Assembly (NCBI GenBank): GCA_020002185.1
Contig: CM034537.1
Coordinates: 8,456,615-8,520,614, forward strand
Length of the DNA stretch: 64,000 bases
Source: Paraescarpia echinospica
Lineage: Eukaryota; Annelida; Polychaeta; Sabellida; Siboglinidae
Reading direction: 5' to 3'
Under the pieces are notes generated by a model. It saw only the letters and a program-made list of their open reading frames with translations, searched no databases and was not told the DNA's origin. Positions 46,325 to 56,689 of this stretch are shown one piece after another (positions within the stretch are counted from its first letter, which is position 1; every line of letters starts with the position of its first letter). The position numbers were made by a program, and so were the translations under genes.

Positions 46325-46485
46325 TTACTGTGTGTCAACTGATTGTTCTACTTGGTAATACATCTCTTGTGTCAGTTGGTGTGTCAACTGTTTGTGATAC
46401 TTGGTGATGTGTCTTATGTCAGTTGGTATGTCAACTGTTTGTGATACTTGGTGATGTGTCTTGTGTCAGTTGGTATGTCACCGCT
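46325..46485 (+). repeat. 47-bp acceptor-spanning repeat, about 3.5 copies
   Basis: TTGTGTCAG|TTGGTATGTCA at exon 33 is preceded by copies at 46371 and 46418 (TGTCAGTTGGTGTGTCAACT). The first exonic codons are included in the unit. Confidence 0.85.
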
Positions 46486-46613
46486 GCACTTGTGACCTGG
46501 CGCTACTTGACATTCTAATCAACAATCTGCTGGGCTGGCTCATCGACACGTCAAGTGTCGTCAGGAAGCTGTGCATCCGCGGCCTCGGCAACATTGCAAG
46601 TCTTGGCCCGCAG
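46470..46613 (+). CDS. MROH1: MROH1 exon 33, residues 1355-1402
   Basis: The exon encodes LVCHRCTCDLALLDILINNL, then LGWLIDTSSVVRKLCIRGLG and NIASLGPQ. It aligns without gaps to human LLNSNVANDLMLLDSLLESL and VRRLVLRGLANLASG. The acceptor TGTGTCAG is weak, with poor polypyrimidine. The donor is CAG|GTGGTA, phase 0. Confidence 0.9.
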
Positions 46614-47008
46614 GTGGTACGTACCAGCTCTCTCAGTCTCACCAGTCTCTCTCAATCACCCACTGCTTCAATACCTTAGCCCACGACTTGTAGATAGCTC
46701 AGAGTCCACAATTTTATTGTTGCACCTATAAAAAGTACAACAATTCAATTTAATATTGTAAATGAAGCCGTTGCAGAGACATAGACACTTTAGAAACATC
46801 CTGGCCTTGGGTGTGACTGGGACTGCGATCCACATTCGAGGTACGATTGATTCAGTGAACTTCCTGCTAATAATTACCACCCATGGCAACGAAATAGATA
46901 CGGTTGCATTAATAGAGTCATATCTGAATGTAATCCTAATAGTGTGTTGACTGCCATTGACCTGTAAGGGGGGTGTTTGAGCATGTAGCCGCACTAACAT
47001 GTCAACAG
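46614..47008 (+). other. MROH1 intron 33, nothing recognised
   Basis: 395 bases without array or coding signal, ending TGTCAACAG. Confidence 0.5.
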
Positions 47009-47197
47009 GTGCAGAAGTATGCGACAACGGTGCTGTCGGCCATGATGGCAGGCATGGACGACAAGGAGGACTCACGCGATGAGATCACACTCGAGGCCAT
47101 GAGTGGACTCTCCAAGATCCTTGACAGCGTAAACGAAACACAGATCCGTGCCATCCTCATTAACATATCACTTCGGATACGACCTTGCTTCGAAAAG
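47009..47197 (+). CDS. MROH1: MROH1 exon 34, residues 1403-1465
   Basis: The exon encodes VQKYATTVLSAMMAGMDDKE, then DSRDEITLEAMSGLSKILDS and VNETQIRAILINISLRIRPC FEK. Human has LLTAMIGGLDDGDN, LEAMLGLARLV and IRIRPFFDSEK. The donor is AAG|GTGAAC, phase 0. Confidence 0.95.
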
Positions 47198-47336
47198 GTG
47201 AACTATATTTTAATGTTATTCTAGGCCATAATAGGAATTGCATCATTGCAATGAAATTACTGTTACTTATGGTAAACAAATTATTTTGTAATAATATGAA
47301 CAGTTTTGTTATGAAAAAAAAAATAGTATGATTAAC

Positions 47337-49640
47337 TGCTCCATTATGTGCATGATCTCTGTCAAGCCTAGCCTTACTACCAATGTTACTGATCCGTTAT
47401 GTGCATGATCTCTGTCAAGCCTTACTACCAATGTTACTGATCCATTATGTGCATGATCTCTGTCAAGCCTAGCCTTACTACCAATGGTACTGATCCGTTA
47501 TGTGCATGATCTCTGTCAAGCCTAGCCTTACTACCAATGGTACTGATCCGTTATGTGCATGATCTCTGTCAAGCCTAGCCTTACTACCAATGTTACTGAT
47601 CCGTTATGTGCATGATCTCTGTCAAGCCTTACTACCAATGTTACTGATCCATTATGTGCATGATCTCTGTCAAGCCTAGCCTTACTACCAATGTTACTGA
47701 TCCATTATGTGCATGATCTCTGTCAAGCCTAGCCTTACTACCAATGTTACTGATCCATTATGTGCATGATCTCTGTCAAGCCTAGCCTTACTACCAATGT
47801 TACTGATCCGTTATGTGCATGATCTCTGCCTAGTACTACCAATGTTACTGATCCATGCATGATCTGTCAAGCTGACTACCTACTGATCCATTATGCCTTA
47901 CTACCACTGATCCGTTATGCATGATCTCTCAAGCCTAGCCTTACTACCAATGTTACTGATCCGTTATGTGCATGATCTCTGTCAAGCCTAGCCTTACTAC
48001 CAATGGTACTGATCCGTTATGTGCATGATCTCTGTCAAGCCTAGCCTTACTACCAATGGTACTGATCCGTTATGTGCATGATCTCAAGCCTAGCCTTACT
48101 ACCAATGTTACTGATCCGTTATGTGCATGATCTCTGTCAAGCCTTACTACCAATGTTACTGATCCGTTATGTGCATGATCTCTGTCAAGCCTAGCCTTAC
48201 TACCAATGGTACTGATCCGTTATGTGCATGATCTCTGTCAAGCCTAGCCTTACTACCAATGTTACTGATCCGTTATGTGCATGATCTCTGTCAAGCCTAG
48301 CCTTACTACCAATGTTACTGATCCGTTATGTGCATGATCTCTGTCAAGCCTAGCCTTACTACCAATGTTACTGATCCATTATGTGCATGATCTCTGTCAA
48401 GCCTAGCCTTACTACCAATGGTACTGATCCGTTATGTGCATGATCTCTGTCAAGCCTAGCCTTACTACCAATGGTACTGATCCGTTATGTGCATGATCTC
48501 TGTCAAGCCTAGCCTTACTACCAATGTTACTGATCCGTTATGTGCATGATCTCTGTCAACCTAGCCTTACTACCAATGTTACTGATCCGTTATGTGCATG
48601 ATCTCTGTCAAGCCTAGCCTTACTACCAATGTTACTGATCCATTATGTGCATGATCTCTGTCAAGCCTAGCCTTACTACCAATGGTACTGATCCGTTATG
48701 TGCATGATCTCTGTCAAGCCTAGCCTTACTACCAATGGTACTGATCCGTTATGTGCATGATCTCTGTCAAGCCTAGCCTTACTACCAATGTTACTGATCC
48801 GTTATGTGCATGATCTCTGTCAAGCCTATCCTTACTACCAATGTTACTGATCCGTTATGTGCATGATCTCTGTCAAGCCTAGCCTTACTACCAATGGTAC
48901 TGATCCGTTGTGTGCATGATCTCTGTCAAGCCTAGCCTTACTACCAATGGTACTGATCCGTTGTGTGCATGATCTCTGTCAAGCCTAGCCTTACTACCAA
49001 TGTTACTGATCCGTTATGTGCATGATCTCTGTCAAGCCTAGCCTTACTACCAATGTTACTGATCCGTTATGTGCATGATCTCTGTCAAGCCTTACTACCA
49101 ATGTTACTGATCCGTTATGTGCATGATCTCTGTCAAGCCTAGCCTTACTACCAATGTTACTGATCCGTTATGTGCATGATCTCTGTCAAGCCTAGCCTTA
49201 CTACCAATGTTACTGATCCATTATGTGCATGATCTCTGTCAAGCCTAGCCTTACTACCAATGGTACTGATCCGTTGTGTGCATGATCTCTGTCAAGCCTA
49301 GCCTTACTACCAATGGTACTGATCCGTTGTGTGCATGATCTCTGTCAAGCCTAGCCTTACTACCAATGTTACTGATCCGTTATGTGCATGATCTCTGTCA
49401 AGCCTAGCCTTACTACCAATGTTACTGATCCGTTATGTGCATGATCTCTGTCAAGCCTAGCCTTACTACCAATATTACTGATCCGTTATGTGCATGATTT
49501 CTGTCAAGCCTAGCCTTACTACCAATGTTACTGATCCGTTATGTGCATGATCTCTGTCAAGCCTAGCCTTACTACCAGTGTTACTGATCTGTTATGTGCA
49601 TGATCTCTGTCTAGCCTAGCCTTAGTACCAATGTTTTTCA
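47337..49640. repeat. 53-bp intronic minisatellite, about 43 copies
   Basis: The unit holds CCAATGTTACTGATCCGTTA, then TGTGCATGATCTCTGTCAAG, then CCTAGCCTTACTA. Variants are TTAC/GTAC, CCGTT/CCATT and a short form lacking CCTAG. A run at about 47826-47935 is degraded with many small deletions while both flanks are nearly perfect. It begins about 140 bp after exon 34 and does not include the donor. Confidence 0.95.
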
Positions 49641-50037
49641 TATATGTGTATTATATTACAAGGGCAGAATGATGTCAGCTAAATCAATCTTGTCTGAAAG
49701 AAAAGCATTTGTTGTTTGTTATTTAACTTGTGAATTAGCCATTGCATAAGCTTGGTGGACCTTGTTTCTAGGCAGTAAAACATGTGATAGATAGGTCAGT
49801 TGACTATGGAATTTTTTTTTTTAAATATTTACACTGCCTTGGCTAAAAACCTAGCATATTACCTTTTGGTGAAAGCATTATTATAATAGAACACAATCAT
49901 TTTGAAAAAAGGACAAGAACTGGTGAGTGTGACTGAAATTGTAAATTACTACAACTGGTGGGTAGGACTGAAAATGTTGTATTCGATCCTTTGTAGATGT
50001 CTTAGATAGAAACCAAATCTTCTTTCTTCTGTTTTAG
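49641..50037 (+). other. MROH1 intron 34, 3' part, nothing recognised
   Basis: Unique intron sequence ending TTCTGTTTTAG. Confidence 0.5.
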
Positions 50038-50193
50038 GAAAGGTCAACAATCAGAGGTGCAGCATTCACCCTCTTTGGAAACCTGTCTCAGTTTGGAGAT
50101 GGCTCCTCAAAGGACAACTTCTTTGAACAGATTCACACAAATCTCATCAGCTTTCTTCTACACTTGAATGATCCGGACACCCAAGTCAGAAAG
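50038..50193 (+). CDS. MROH1: MROH1 exon 35, residues 1466-1517
   Basis: The exon encodes ERSTIRGAAFTLFGNLSQFG, then DGSSKDNFFEQIHTNLISFL and LHLNDPDTQVRK. Human has FRTASIRLFGHLNKV and LLLHLQDPQATV. The donor is AAG|GTCAGT, phase 0. The following intron (50194-50714) holds nothing recognisable. Confidence 0.95.
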
Positions 50194-50714
50194 GTCAGTT
50201 AATTCTGACCTTTATTATTAATTAGAAAAATGTAAATTTGTAATGACATCCAGCTTGCAAGACATCCAGCTTGCATGAGCAGCTGCCTCTTATAATAATA
50301 ATAAGATAACTTCTTTTGCGCTCAGAGGTGCATCAATACAAAAGGCTTAGTCAATATCAGAATCGTTAAGCCGTATTAAAGTCATCAACATATGGATATG
50401 CCTACTTATAGTGTTTCATTCAGGTCTTGTTGTCGTGAGCTGACTGCAGTGGTAATATCACAGTACTAAGTGTTCTACTTCTGATTTTATGATGCCATCA
50501 TGTTTTATGGAGAGTCCCTTTATTCGATATATCACAAAAAATGTCACTGAATACATTTAGAGGGTTCAGTGAATCGTTCAGTAAGTATATAACCTAGTTT
50601 TTGTGATGCAGAAATTTGCGTAAAACTCTTCTATTTGCTGTTTTGTTTTATATTTGTATACGTAGAAGTTATTCATATTTTGTGGATAAGTTTTGCATGT
50701 TTCTTTTTTTGTAG

Positions 50715-50849
50715 GCCTGCAAGCAAACATTGCGACAGCTCGGCCCATTGGTAGGCTCGAAGGCAATGAACGCCATGTTCCAGAAACACCTTCTAGCTGA
50801 TGCACAGCTCATCTACGGAGAGTTCATCAACGAACTCACCAAGGTTATG
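50715..50849 (+). CDS. MROH1: MROH1 exon 36, residues 1518-1562
   Basis: The acceptor is TTTTTGTAG|GCC. The exon encodes ACKQTLRQLGPLVGSKAMNA, then MFQKHLLADAQLIYGEFINE and LTKVM (human AFQKHLQEGRALHFGEFLN). Two donors are possible, AAG|GTTATG at 50844 and ATG|GTGAGG at 50850. I chose the second because it has the better consensus and gives a gap-free alignment. Confidence 0.9.
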
Positions 50850-50999
50850 GTGAGGGTCAAGGGTATTGCTAAGGTCATACATTGCATGCTGGGTACAGCA
50901 ACAGTGAGTTGAAAATGTTAATTAATCAAAGGAGATTTATTTAGACACCACGAGAGTCTAAAAAATACACCAGGATTGTGTATAAATAATAAGTTTGGT

Positions 51000-51395
51000 A
51001 AATGTGCATCTTCTTGGTTAAGTAGTGATGGGTAGATGTATCTTCTTGGTGAAGTAGTGATGGGTAGATGTATCTTCTTGGTTAAGTAGTGATGGGTAGA
51101 TGTATCTTCTTGGTGAAGTAGTGATGGGTAGATGTATCTTCTTGGTGAAGTAGTGATGTGTAGGTGTATCTTCTTGGTGAAGTAGTGATGTGTAGATGTA
51201 TCTTCTTGGTGAAGTAGTGATGGGTAGATGTATCTTCTTGGTGAAGTAGTGATGTGTAGATGTATCTTCTTGGTGAAGTAGTGATGGGTAGATGTATCTT
51301 CTTGGTGAAGTAGTGATGTGTAGGTGTATCTTCTTGGTGAAGTAGTGATGGGTAGATGTATCTTCTTGGTGAAGTAGTGATGTGTAGATGTATCT
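51000..51395. repeat. 32-bp intronic minisatellite, about 12 copies
   Basis: The unit is TCTTCTTGGTGAAGTAGTGA, then TGGGTAGATGTA. GGGTAG/GTGTAG and TTGGTGAA/TTGGTTAA variants alternate. It is not in contact with a splice site. Confidence 0.92.
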
Positions 51396-51535
51396 AGATA
51401 GGCTCATGTTTCTGATTGTTTCCCTGCCACTCTGTCCCCGGCTGCAGATATGCTCATGTTTCTAGATGTTTCCGTGCCACTCTGTCCCCGGCTGCAGATA
51501 TGCTCATGTTTCTAGATATGCTCATGTTTCAGATC
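51396..51535 (+). repeat. About 60-bp repeat leading to the exon 37 acceptor, about 2.5 copies
   Basis: TGCTCATGTTTCTAGATGTT and CCCCGGCTGCAGATATGCTC recur at about 51402, 51450 and 51500. The last TGCTCATGTTTCAG|ATCC is the acceptor, so the repeat carries acceptor-like TTTCTAG or CTGCAG in earlier copies. Confidence 0.75.
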
Positions 51536-51635
51536 CAAGACTTTGAGACGAAGCTCAACTTCTATGTGATGAATGGCGTGAGTTTCTTCAGGAGCTCGTG
51601 GCCAGAGATCCGCAGCAATGCTGCTCTCTTGATAG
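51533..51635 (+). CDS. MROH1: MROH1 exon 37, residues 1563-1597
   Basis: The exon encodes IQDFETKLNFYVMNGVSFFR and SSWPEIRSNAALLI (human FYFKSSWENVRAAAPLFTGF). The donor is ATAG|GTGAGT, phase 1. Confidence 0.94.
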
Positions 51636-51967
51636 GTGAGTGAACCTGTGTACACAATGCTACACACGTACAGTTTCACAACTGCTTGTATTAAGGGAGA
51701 GACCATCTAATACTGTGCTGCCCACAATCGAGAGATGGAGAGACCACCAAATACAGCTTTGTTCATAAATGAAAGAGGGGAGACCATCACATACTGTTTT
51801 GTTGACTATTGAGAGGGGAGACCATCTACTGTTGTGCTGTTCACATTATAATTCATTCCTAAAGTATGACATGCCCCCAGCAGCCGGTCAAATGTATTTC
51901 TTGTCAAATTGTCTTCTGCATTATACAGGCTGTGTTATATTTATCCTGCTGTGTTCTGTGTTGGTAG

Positions 51968-52033
51968 GTTTCCTGCTTGGCAACATGCCCAAAGAACTCT
52001 ACAACTTGATATCTCGAGAGCATGTGTCTGGAG
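51968..52033 (+). CDS. MROH1: MROH1 exon 38, residues 1597-1619
   Basis: The acceptor is GTGTTGGTAG|GT. The exon encodes GFLLGNMPKELYNLISREHV SG. The donor is GGAG|GTAGGT, phase 1. It corresponds to the less conserved human stretch after LFTGFLV. Confidence 0.88.
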
Positions 52034-52063
52034 GTAGGTCTCCCACGTCTCTCACTTAAGTAA

Positions 52064-52238
52064 AATTAGAAACTTTCATTTTTCATATCCAAGAATCATG
52101 TTAAATTACCAGGTAGAGGCTTTCGTTGACGTGTCACGCCGACTTCATCAGTACCTATGACGCTGAATGACGTCAACGAAAGCCTCTACCAGGTAATTTA
52201 ACATGATTCTTGGATATGAAAAATGAAAGTTTCTAATT
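52064..52238. mobile_element. 175-bp near-perfect palindrome (foldback/MITE-like)
   Basis: The left arm AATTAGAAACTTTCATTTTT continues CATATCCAAGAATCATGTTAA. The right arm is its reverse complement through to 52238, about 70 bp per arm with a single obvious mismatch near the inner third (ACCAGGTAG against ACCTGGTAG). The loop contains GACGCTGAATGACGTC. CTCACTTAAGTA stands at both 52051-52062 and 52272-52283, a possible target duplication. It lies in MROH1 intron 38. Confidence 0.75.
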
Positions 52239-52504
52239 TGAAAACGAACTATCCTGAAGAATGTTCAGTAATCTCACTTAAGTATCTCACACAAATACAA
52301 GTCATCAGTTTTTGCCTTCTCAGTTACAGTTGACCCATCCATCATGTGCCTAGCTAAAGCCATAAAAAATGGAGAGTGAACATGTGGCGTTCAAACATTC
52401 TGTCATACATATTCTGTTGAAATGATGTCCCCAAACGTTTTTCTTTATCACAAAAACAGAAGGATTTTTTATGCGACAACTGTATGTGGGAATGTTTGAT
52501 CTAG

Positions 52505-52812
52505 CAGATGTCATGCAGCCGCAGTAATGTAATGCATGTGCTGTTAGTGTGATGTTGTTATCAACAGCCGCAGTAATGTAGTACATGTGCTGTTAGTGTG
52601 ATGTTGTAAACAACAGTAATGTAATACATGTTCTGTTAGTGTGATGTTGTAAACAACAGTAATATAATACATGTGCTGTTAGTGTGATGTTGTAAACAAC
52701 AGTAATGTAATACATGTGCTGTTAGTGTGATGTTGTAAACAACAGTAATGTAATACATGTGCTGTTAGTGTGATGTTGTAAACAACAGTAATGTAATACA
52801 TGTGCTGTTAGT
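52505..52812. repeat. 43-bp intronic minisatellite, about 7 copies
   Basis: The unit is ACATGTGCTGTTAGTGTGAT, then GTTGTAAACAACAGTAATGT, then AAT. It contains the small palindrome GTTGTAAACAAC. No splice junction is involved. Confidence 0.9.
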
Positions 52813-53130
52813 GTATCTCATGTCATTCTCTAGAGCAGAGTTCTGCTACCAGTAATTGTCATTCTTAAACTGAGGCTGTTTAGTTCTCGTTATTATTGTA
52901 ATGTTTTTAACATTGGAATAAATATGTTGAAGTTGTATTTGTCCATCAAATTTAGTTTAATAAACACAAAACAGTGTCATTTCAACCGCAATTGTTCATA
53001 TTGTAAACAAAACATTGAGATTCTAAAAAAAATGATTCCTGGTAATAGAACTGACAACCTCGCTGACTCTAAATGCATGAGATGTCAAGATGCCACAGCC
53101 AGAAATGTAATCAAACACTGATGGTTTCAG

Positions 53131-53213
53131 CTCTGATTCTTCTGCTCCAAGACCCTTCAGTGGAAGTGAAGACCCGGGCCGCGGAGGCCATGAGTGGCCT
53201 CTGCTACTTCTGA
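53131..53213 (+). CDS. MROH1: MROH1 exon 39 (terminal coding exon), residues 1619-1645 and stop
   Basis: The acceptor is GGTTTCAG|CT. The exon encodes ALILLLQDPSVEVKTRAAEA, then MSGLCYF and TGA at 53211-53213. Human ends LQILLKDPAPEVRTRAAEAL GRLVKLA. The final codons (MSGLCYF-stop) are the founding unit of the downstream array. Confidence 0.94.
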
Positions 53214-54500
53214 TGTTACCAATGAGTGGCCTCTGCTACTTCTGATGTCAACAATGAGTGGACTCTGCTACTTCTGATGTCAACAATGAGTGGACTCTGC
53301 TACTTCTGATGTCAACAATGAGTGGCCTAAGCTACTTCTGATATCACCAATGACTGGCCTAAGCTACTTCTGATATCACCAGTGAGTGGCCTATGCTACT
53401 TCTGATGTTACCAATGAGTGGCCTCTGCTACTTCTGATGTCAACAATTAGTAGCTTCTGCTACTTCTGATGTCACCAATGAGTGGCCTAAGCTACTTCTG
53501 ATGTCACCAATGAGTGGCCTAAGCTACTTCTGATGTCACCAATGAGTGGCCTAAGCTACTTCTGATGTCACCGATGAGTGGCCTAAGCTACTTCTGATGT
53601 CACTGATGAGTGGCCTCTGCTACTTCTGATGTCACCAATGAGTGGCCTAAGCTACTTCTGATGTCACCAATGAGTGGCCTAAGCTACTTCTGATGTCACC
53701 AGTGAGTGGCCTTTGCTACTTCTGATGTTACCAATGAGTGGCCTCTGCTACTTCTGATGTCAACAATGAGTAGCTTCTGCTACTTCTGATGTCACCAATG
53801 AGTGGCCTAAGCTACTTCTGATGTCACCAATGAGTGGCCTAAGCTACTTCTGATGTCACCAATGAGTGGCCTAAGCTACTTCTGATGTCACTGATGAGTG
53901 GCCTAAGCTACTTCTGATGTCACCAATGAGTGGCCTAAGCTACTTCTGATGTCACCAATGAGTGGCCTTTGCTACTTCTGATGTTACCAATGAGTGGCCT
54001 CTGCTACTTCTGATGTCAACAGTGAGTGGCCTCTGCTACTTCTAATGTCACCAATGAGTGGCCTAAGCTACTTCTGATGTCACCGATGAGTGGCCTAAGC
54101 TACTTCTGATGTCACCGATGAGTGGCCTCTGCTACTTCTGATGTCACCGACGAGTGGCCTAAGCTACTTCTGATGTCACCAGTGAGTGGCCTCTGCTACT
54201 TCTGGTGTCAGCAATGAGTGGCCTAAACTACTTCTGATGTCACCAATGAGTGGCCTAAGCTACTTCTGATGTCACCAATGAGTGGCCTAAGCTACTTCTG
54301 ATGTCACCAGTGAGTAGCCTCTGCTACTTCTGATGTAATCTGTGAGTGTCCTCTGCTACTTCTGATGTCACCAGTGAGTAGCCTCTGCTACTTCTGATGT
54401 AATCTGTGAGTGGCCTCTGCTACTTCTGATGTCACCAGTGAGTAGCCTCTGCTACTTCTGATGTAATCTGTGAGTGTCCTCTGCTACTTCTGATGTCACA
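53191..54500 (+). repeat. 32-bp minisatellite copying the MROH1 C-terminus and stop codon, about 40 copies
   Basis: The unit reads ATGAGTGGCCTCTGCTACTT, then CTGATGTCACCA. That is the last seven codons of MROH1, the TGA and a few 3'UTR bases. The array is in the presumptive 3'UTR, with CTCTGC, CTAAGC and AGTAGC subfamilies. Confidence 0.95.
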
Positions 54501-55144
54501 AGCATGTTAGGTGATGTCATGTTAGAGGAACTCTTCTGGAAGTTAGCTTTGGAAGACAGACCCTAGAATTACCGTTACGTTCAATGCTACTGTCTTCTAA
54601 TATCACTGAATTCCTTGTATATGTAATATATATGATCTCATGTTTAAAACAACTGCCATTTGATTCTCCAGAGTAATATAATGAATTTTGTAACAAATTA
54701 GTACTAGCTGCTGGTTCTTTGGTTCTGTCTAAAGACAAATGTGGTCTGAATTGTGTGCAAACCATGGGCGTACGTTGAATACACGTGATGTTGTTTCTCA
54801 CAGCACTCTGCATATCACACCACATGATTGTGTTCAACATGTTGGTCTACCCTGTACTTACACTGCATGCACATACATTGAATAATCATGTGCACACTGA
54901 TCTGTACTACTTTTTTCATTTCTTTATTTACATTTTAGAGAAATTGTGTTTGTTAAATTTAATAAATATTGTGATGTGTGCACCTGCTGTCTGGGACTTC
55001 ACCCTCAAAGGGATGGATCACTTTTCATTATGCAGTTATTTGTTGTTTGGGGGAAACAATATTGCTCGTGATGAGGTAAATATGAGAGCACGCCAGTGAT
55101 GTCAATGATGTTTCTGAAACCAGGTGTGTGCTTTTGGAAGACAA
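54501..55144 (+). other. MROH1 3'UTR, unique part
   Basis: Non-repetitive sequence between the 32-bp array and the poly(A) signal. A second AATAAA-like TTAATAAATATT at about 54958 could be an alternative signal. Confidence 0.5.
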
Positions 55145-55150
55145 AATAAA
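55145..55150 (+). terminator. Probable MROH1 poly(A) signal AATAAA
   Basis: AATAAA is followed within 10-30 bases by GT/T-rich TTCTGTGTCTGTTTTCTTTT, the usual downstream element. Cleavage is expected near 55165-55175. This is the last AATAAA before the intergenic arrays. Confidence 0.6.
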
Positions 55151-55261
55151 GTTCTGTGTCTGTTTTCTTTTATTGTTAGATGCTGTGTTTTTCTGCAAAT
55201 GTATTGATATGCAAAGTTAAAAACAATGTATTGTAAACTGTAGTTGCGTTGTAGTTAACTG

Positions 55262-56525
55262 GTAAAGTTGAGGGACTACCGGTATTCTACTGCCATATAC
55301 AGTTGAGGGACTACCGGTAGTCTACTGCCATATACAGTTGAGGGACTACCGGTAGTCTACTGCCATATACTGTTGAGGGACTACCGGTAGTCTACTGCCA
55401 TATACAGTTGAGGGACTACCAGTTGTCTACTGCCATATACAGTTGAGGGACTACCGGTAGTCTACTGCCATATACAGTTGAGGGACTACCGGTAGTCTAC
55501 TGCCATATACAGTTGAGGGTCTACCGGTTGTCTACTGCCATATACAGTTGAGGGACTACCGGTTGTCTACTGCCATATACAGTTGAGGGACTACCGGTAG
55601 TCTACTGCCATATACAGTTGAGGGACTACCGATAGTCTACTGCCATATACAGTTGAGGGACTACCGGTAGTCTACTGCCATATACAGTTGAGGGACTACC
55701 GGTAGTCTACTGCCATATACAGTTGAGGGACTACCGGTTGTCTACTGCCATATACAGTTGAGGGACTACCAGTTGTCTATTGCCATATACAGTTCAGGGA
55801 CAACCAGTAGTCTACTGCCATATACAGTTCAGGGACAACCAGTAGTCTACTGCCATATACAGTTGAGGGACTACCGGTAGTCTACTGCCATATACAGTTG
55901 AGGGACTACAAGTAGTCTACTGCCATATACAGTTGAGGGACTACCGGTAGTCTACTGCCATATACAGTTCAGGGACAACCAATTGTCTACTGCCATATAC
56001 AGTTGAGGGACTACCGGTAGTCTACTGCCATATACAGTTGAGGGACTACCGGTAGTCTACTGCCATATACAGTTGAGGGACTACCGGTTGTCTACTGCCA
56101 TATACAGTTGAGGGACAACCAGTTGTCTACTGCCATATACAGTTGAGGGACTACCGGTAGTCTACTGCCATATACAGTTGAGGGACTACCGGTAGTCTAC
56201 TGCCATATACAGTTGAGGGACTACCGGTAGTCTACTGCCATATACAGTTGAGGGACTACCGGTTGTCTACTGCCATATACAGTTGAGGGACTACCAGTTG
56301 TCTACTGCCATATACAGTTGAGGGACTACCGGTAGTCTACTGCCATATACAGTTGAGGGACTACCGGTAGTCTACTGCCATATACAGTTGAGGGACTACC
56401 GGTTGTCTACTGCCATATACAGTTGAGGGACTACTGGTTGTCTACTGCCATATACAGTTCAGGGACAACCAGTAGTCTACTGCCATATACAGTTCAGGGA
56501 CAACCAGTAGTCTACTGCCATATGC
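55262..56525. repeat. 35-bp intergenic minisatellite, about 36 copies
   Basis: The unit is AGTTGAGGGACTACCGGTAG, then TCTACTGCCATATAC. Homogeneous; variants are GGTTG and CAGTAG, and AGTTCAGGGACAACC. It lies between the convergent genes. Confidence 0.96.
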
Positions 56526-56689
56526 ACAGTGGACCTCTGTGATGAAAATAAACCTCACTCGTATATTGGCATTGTTCAAATCTAATAGCCTGTGTGTCTT
56601 ACAGAGAAATAATTAGCTGTATCACCACGCTGTTCAGAATATTGATTGCTTTATTTATTTAGTATGTTGTTCTCCTCTTCTTTCCCTGT

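Larger units (their letters stand above)
2137..55170 (+). other. MROH1: MROH1 orthologue, whole gene (39 exons, HEAT-repeat protein)
   Basis: Gene-level entry. Thirty-nine exons join into one frame of 4938 bases from the ATG at 2139 to the TGA at 53211-53213, giving 1645 residues; the human protein is close to 1640. Translation follows remembered human MROH1 collinearly from end to end, for example DKEPHVQE, PFLKVVL, APDPSVRK, MAHHSYLE, VLWPYLL, IRPCFEK, FQKHL and VKTRAAEA. The family consists of alpha-helical HEAT repeats with no enzymatic motif. MROH1 has been linked to lysosome or late-endosome regulation downstream of WASH in Dictyostelium (recalled, not checked). No signal peptide or membrane segment is seen. 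The first ATG may not be the true start, because human MROH1 has about eight more N-terminal residues and an upstream exon could exist. No promoter was recognised. About half of the introns carry junction-spanning minisatellites. Confidence 0.93.

Noticed and set aside
50715..50843. Exon 36 ending at AAG|GTTATG
   Set aside because: It gives a two-residue gap against human MROH1 and a weaker donor than ATG|GTGAGG six bases downstream.
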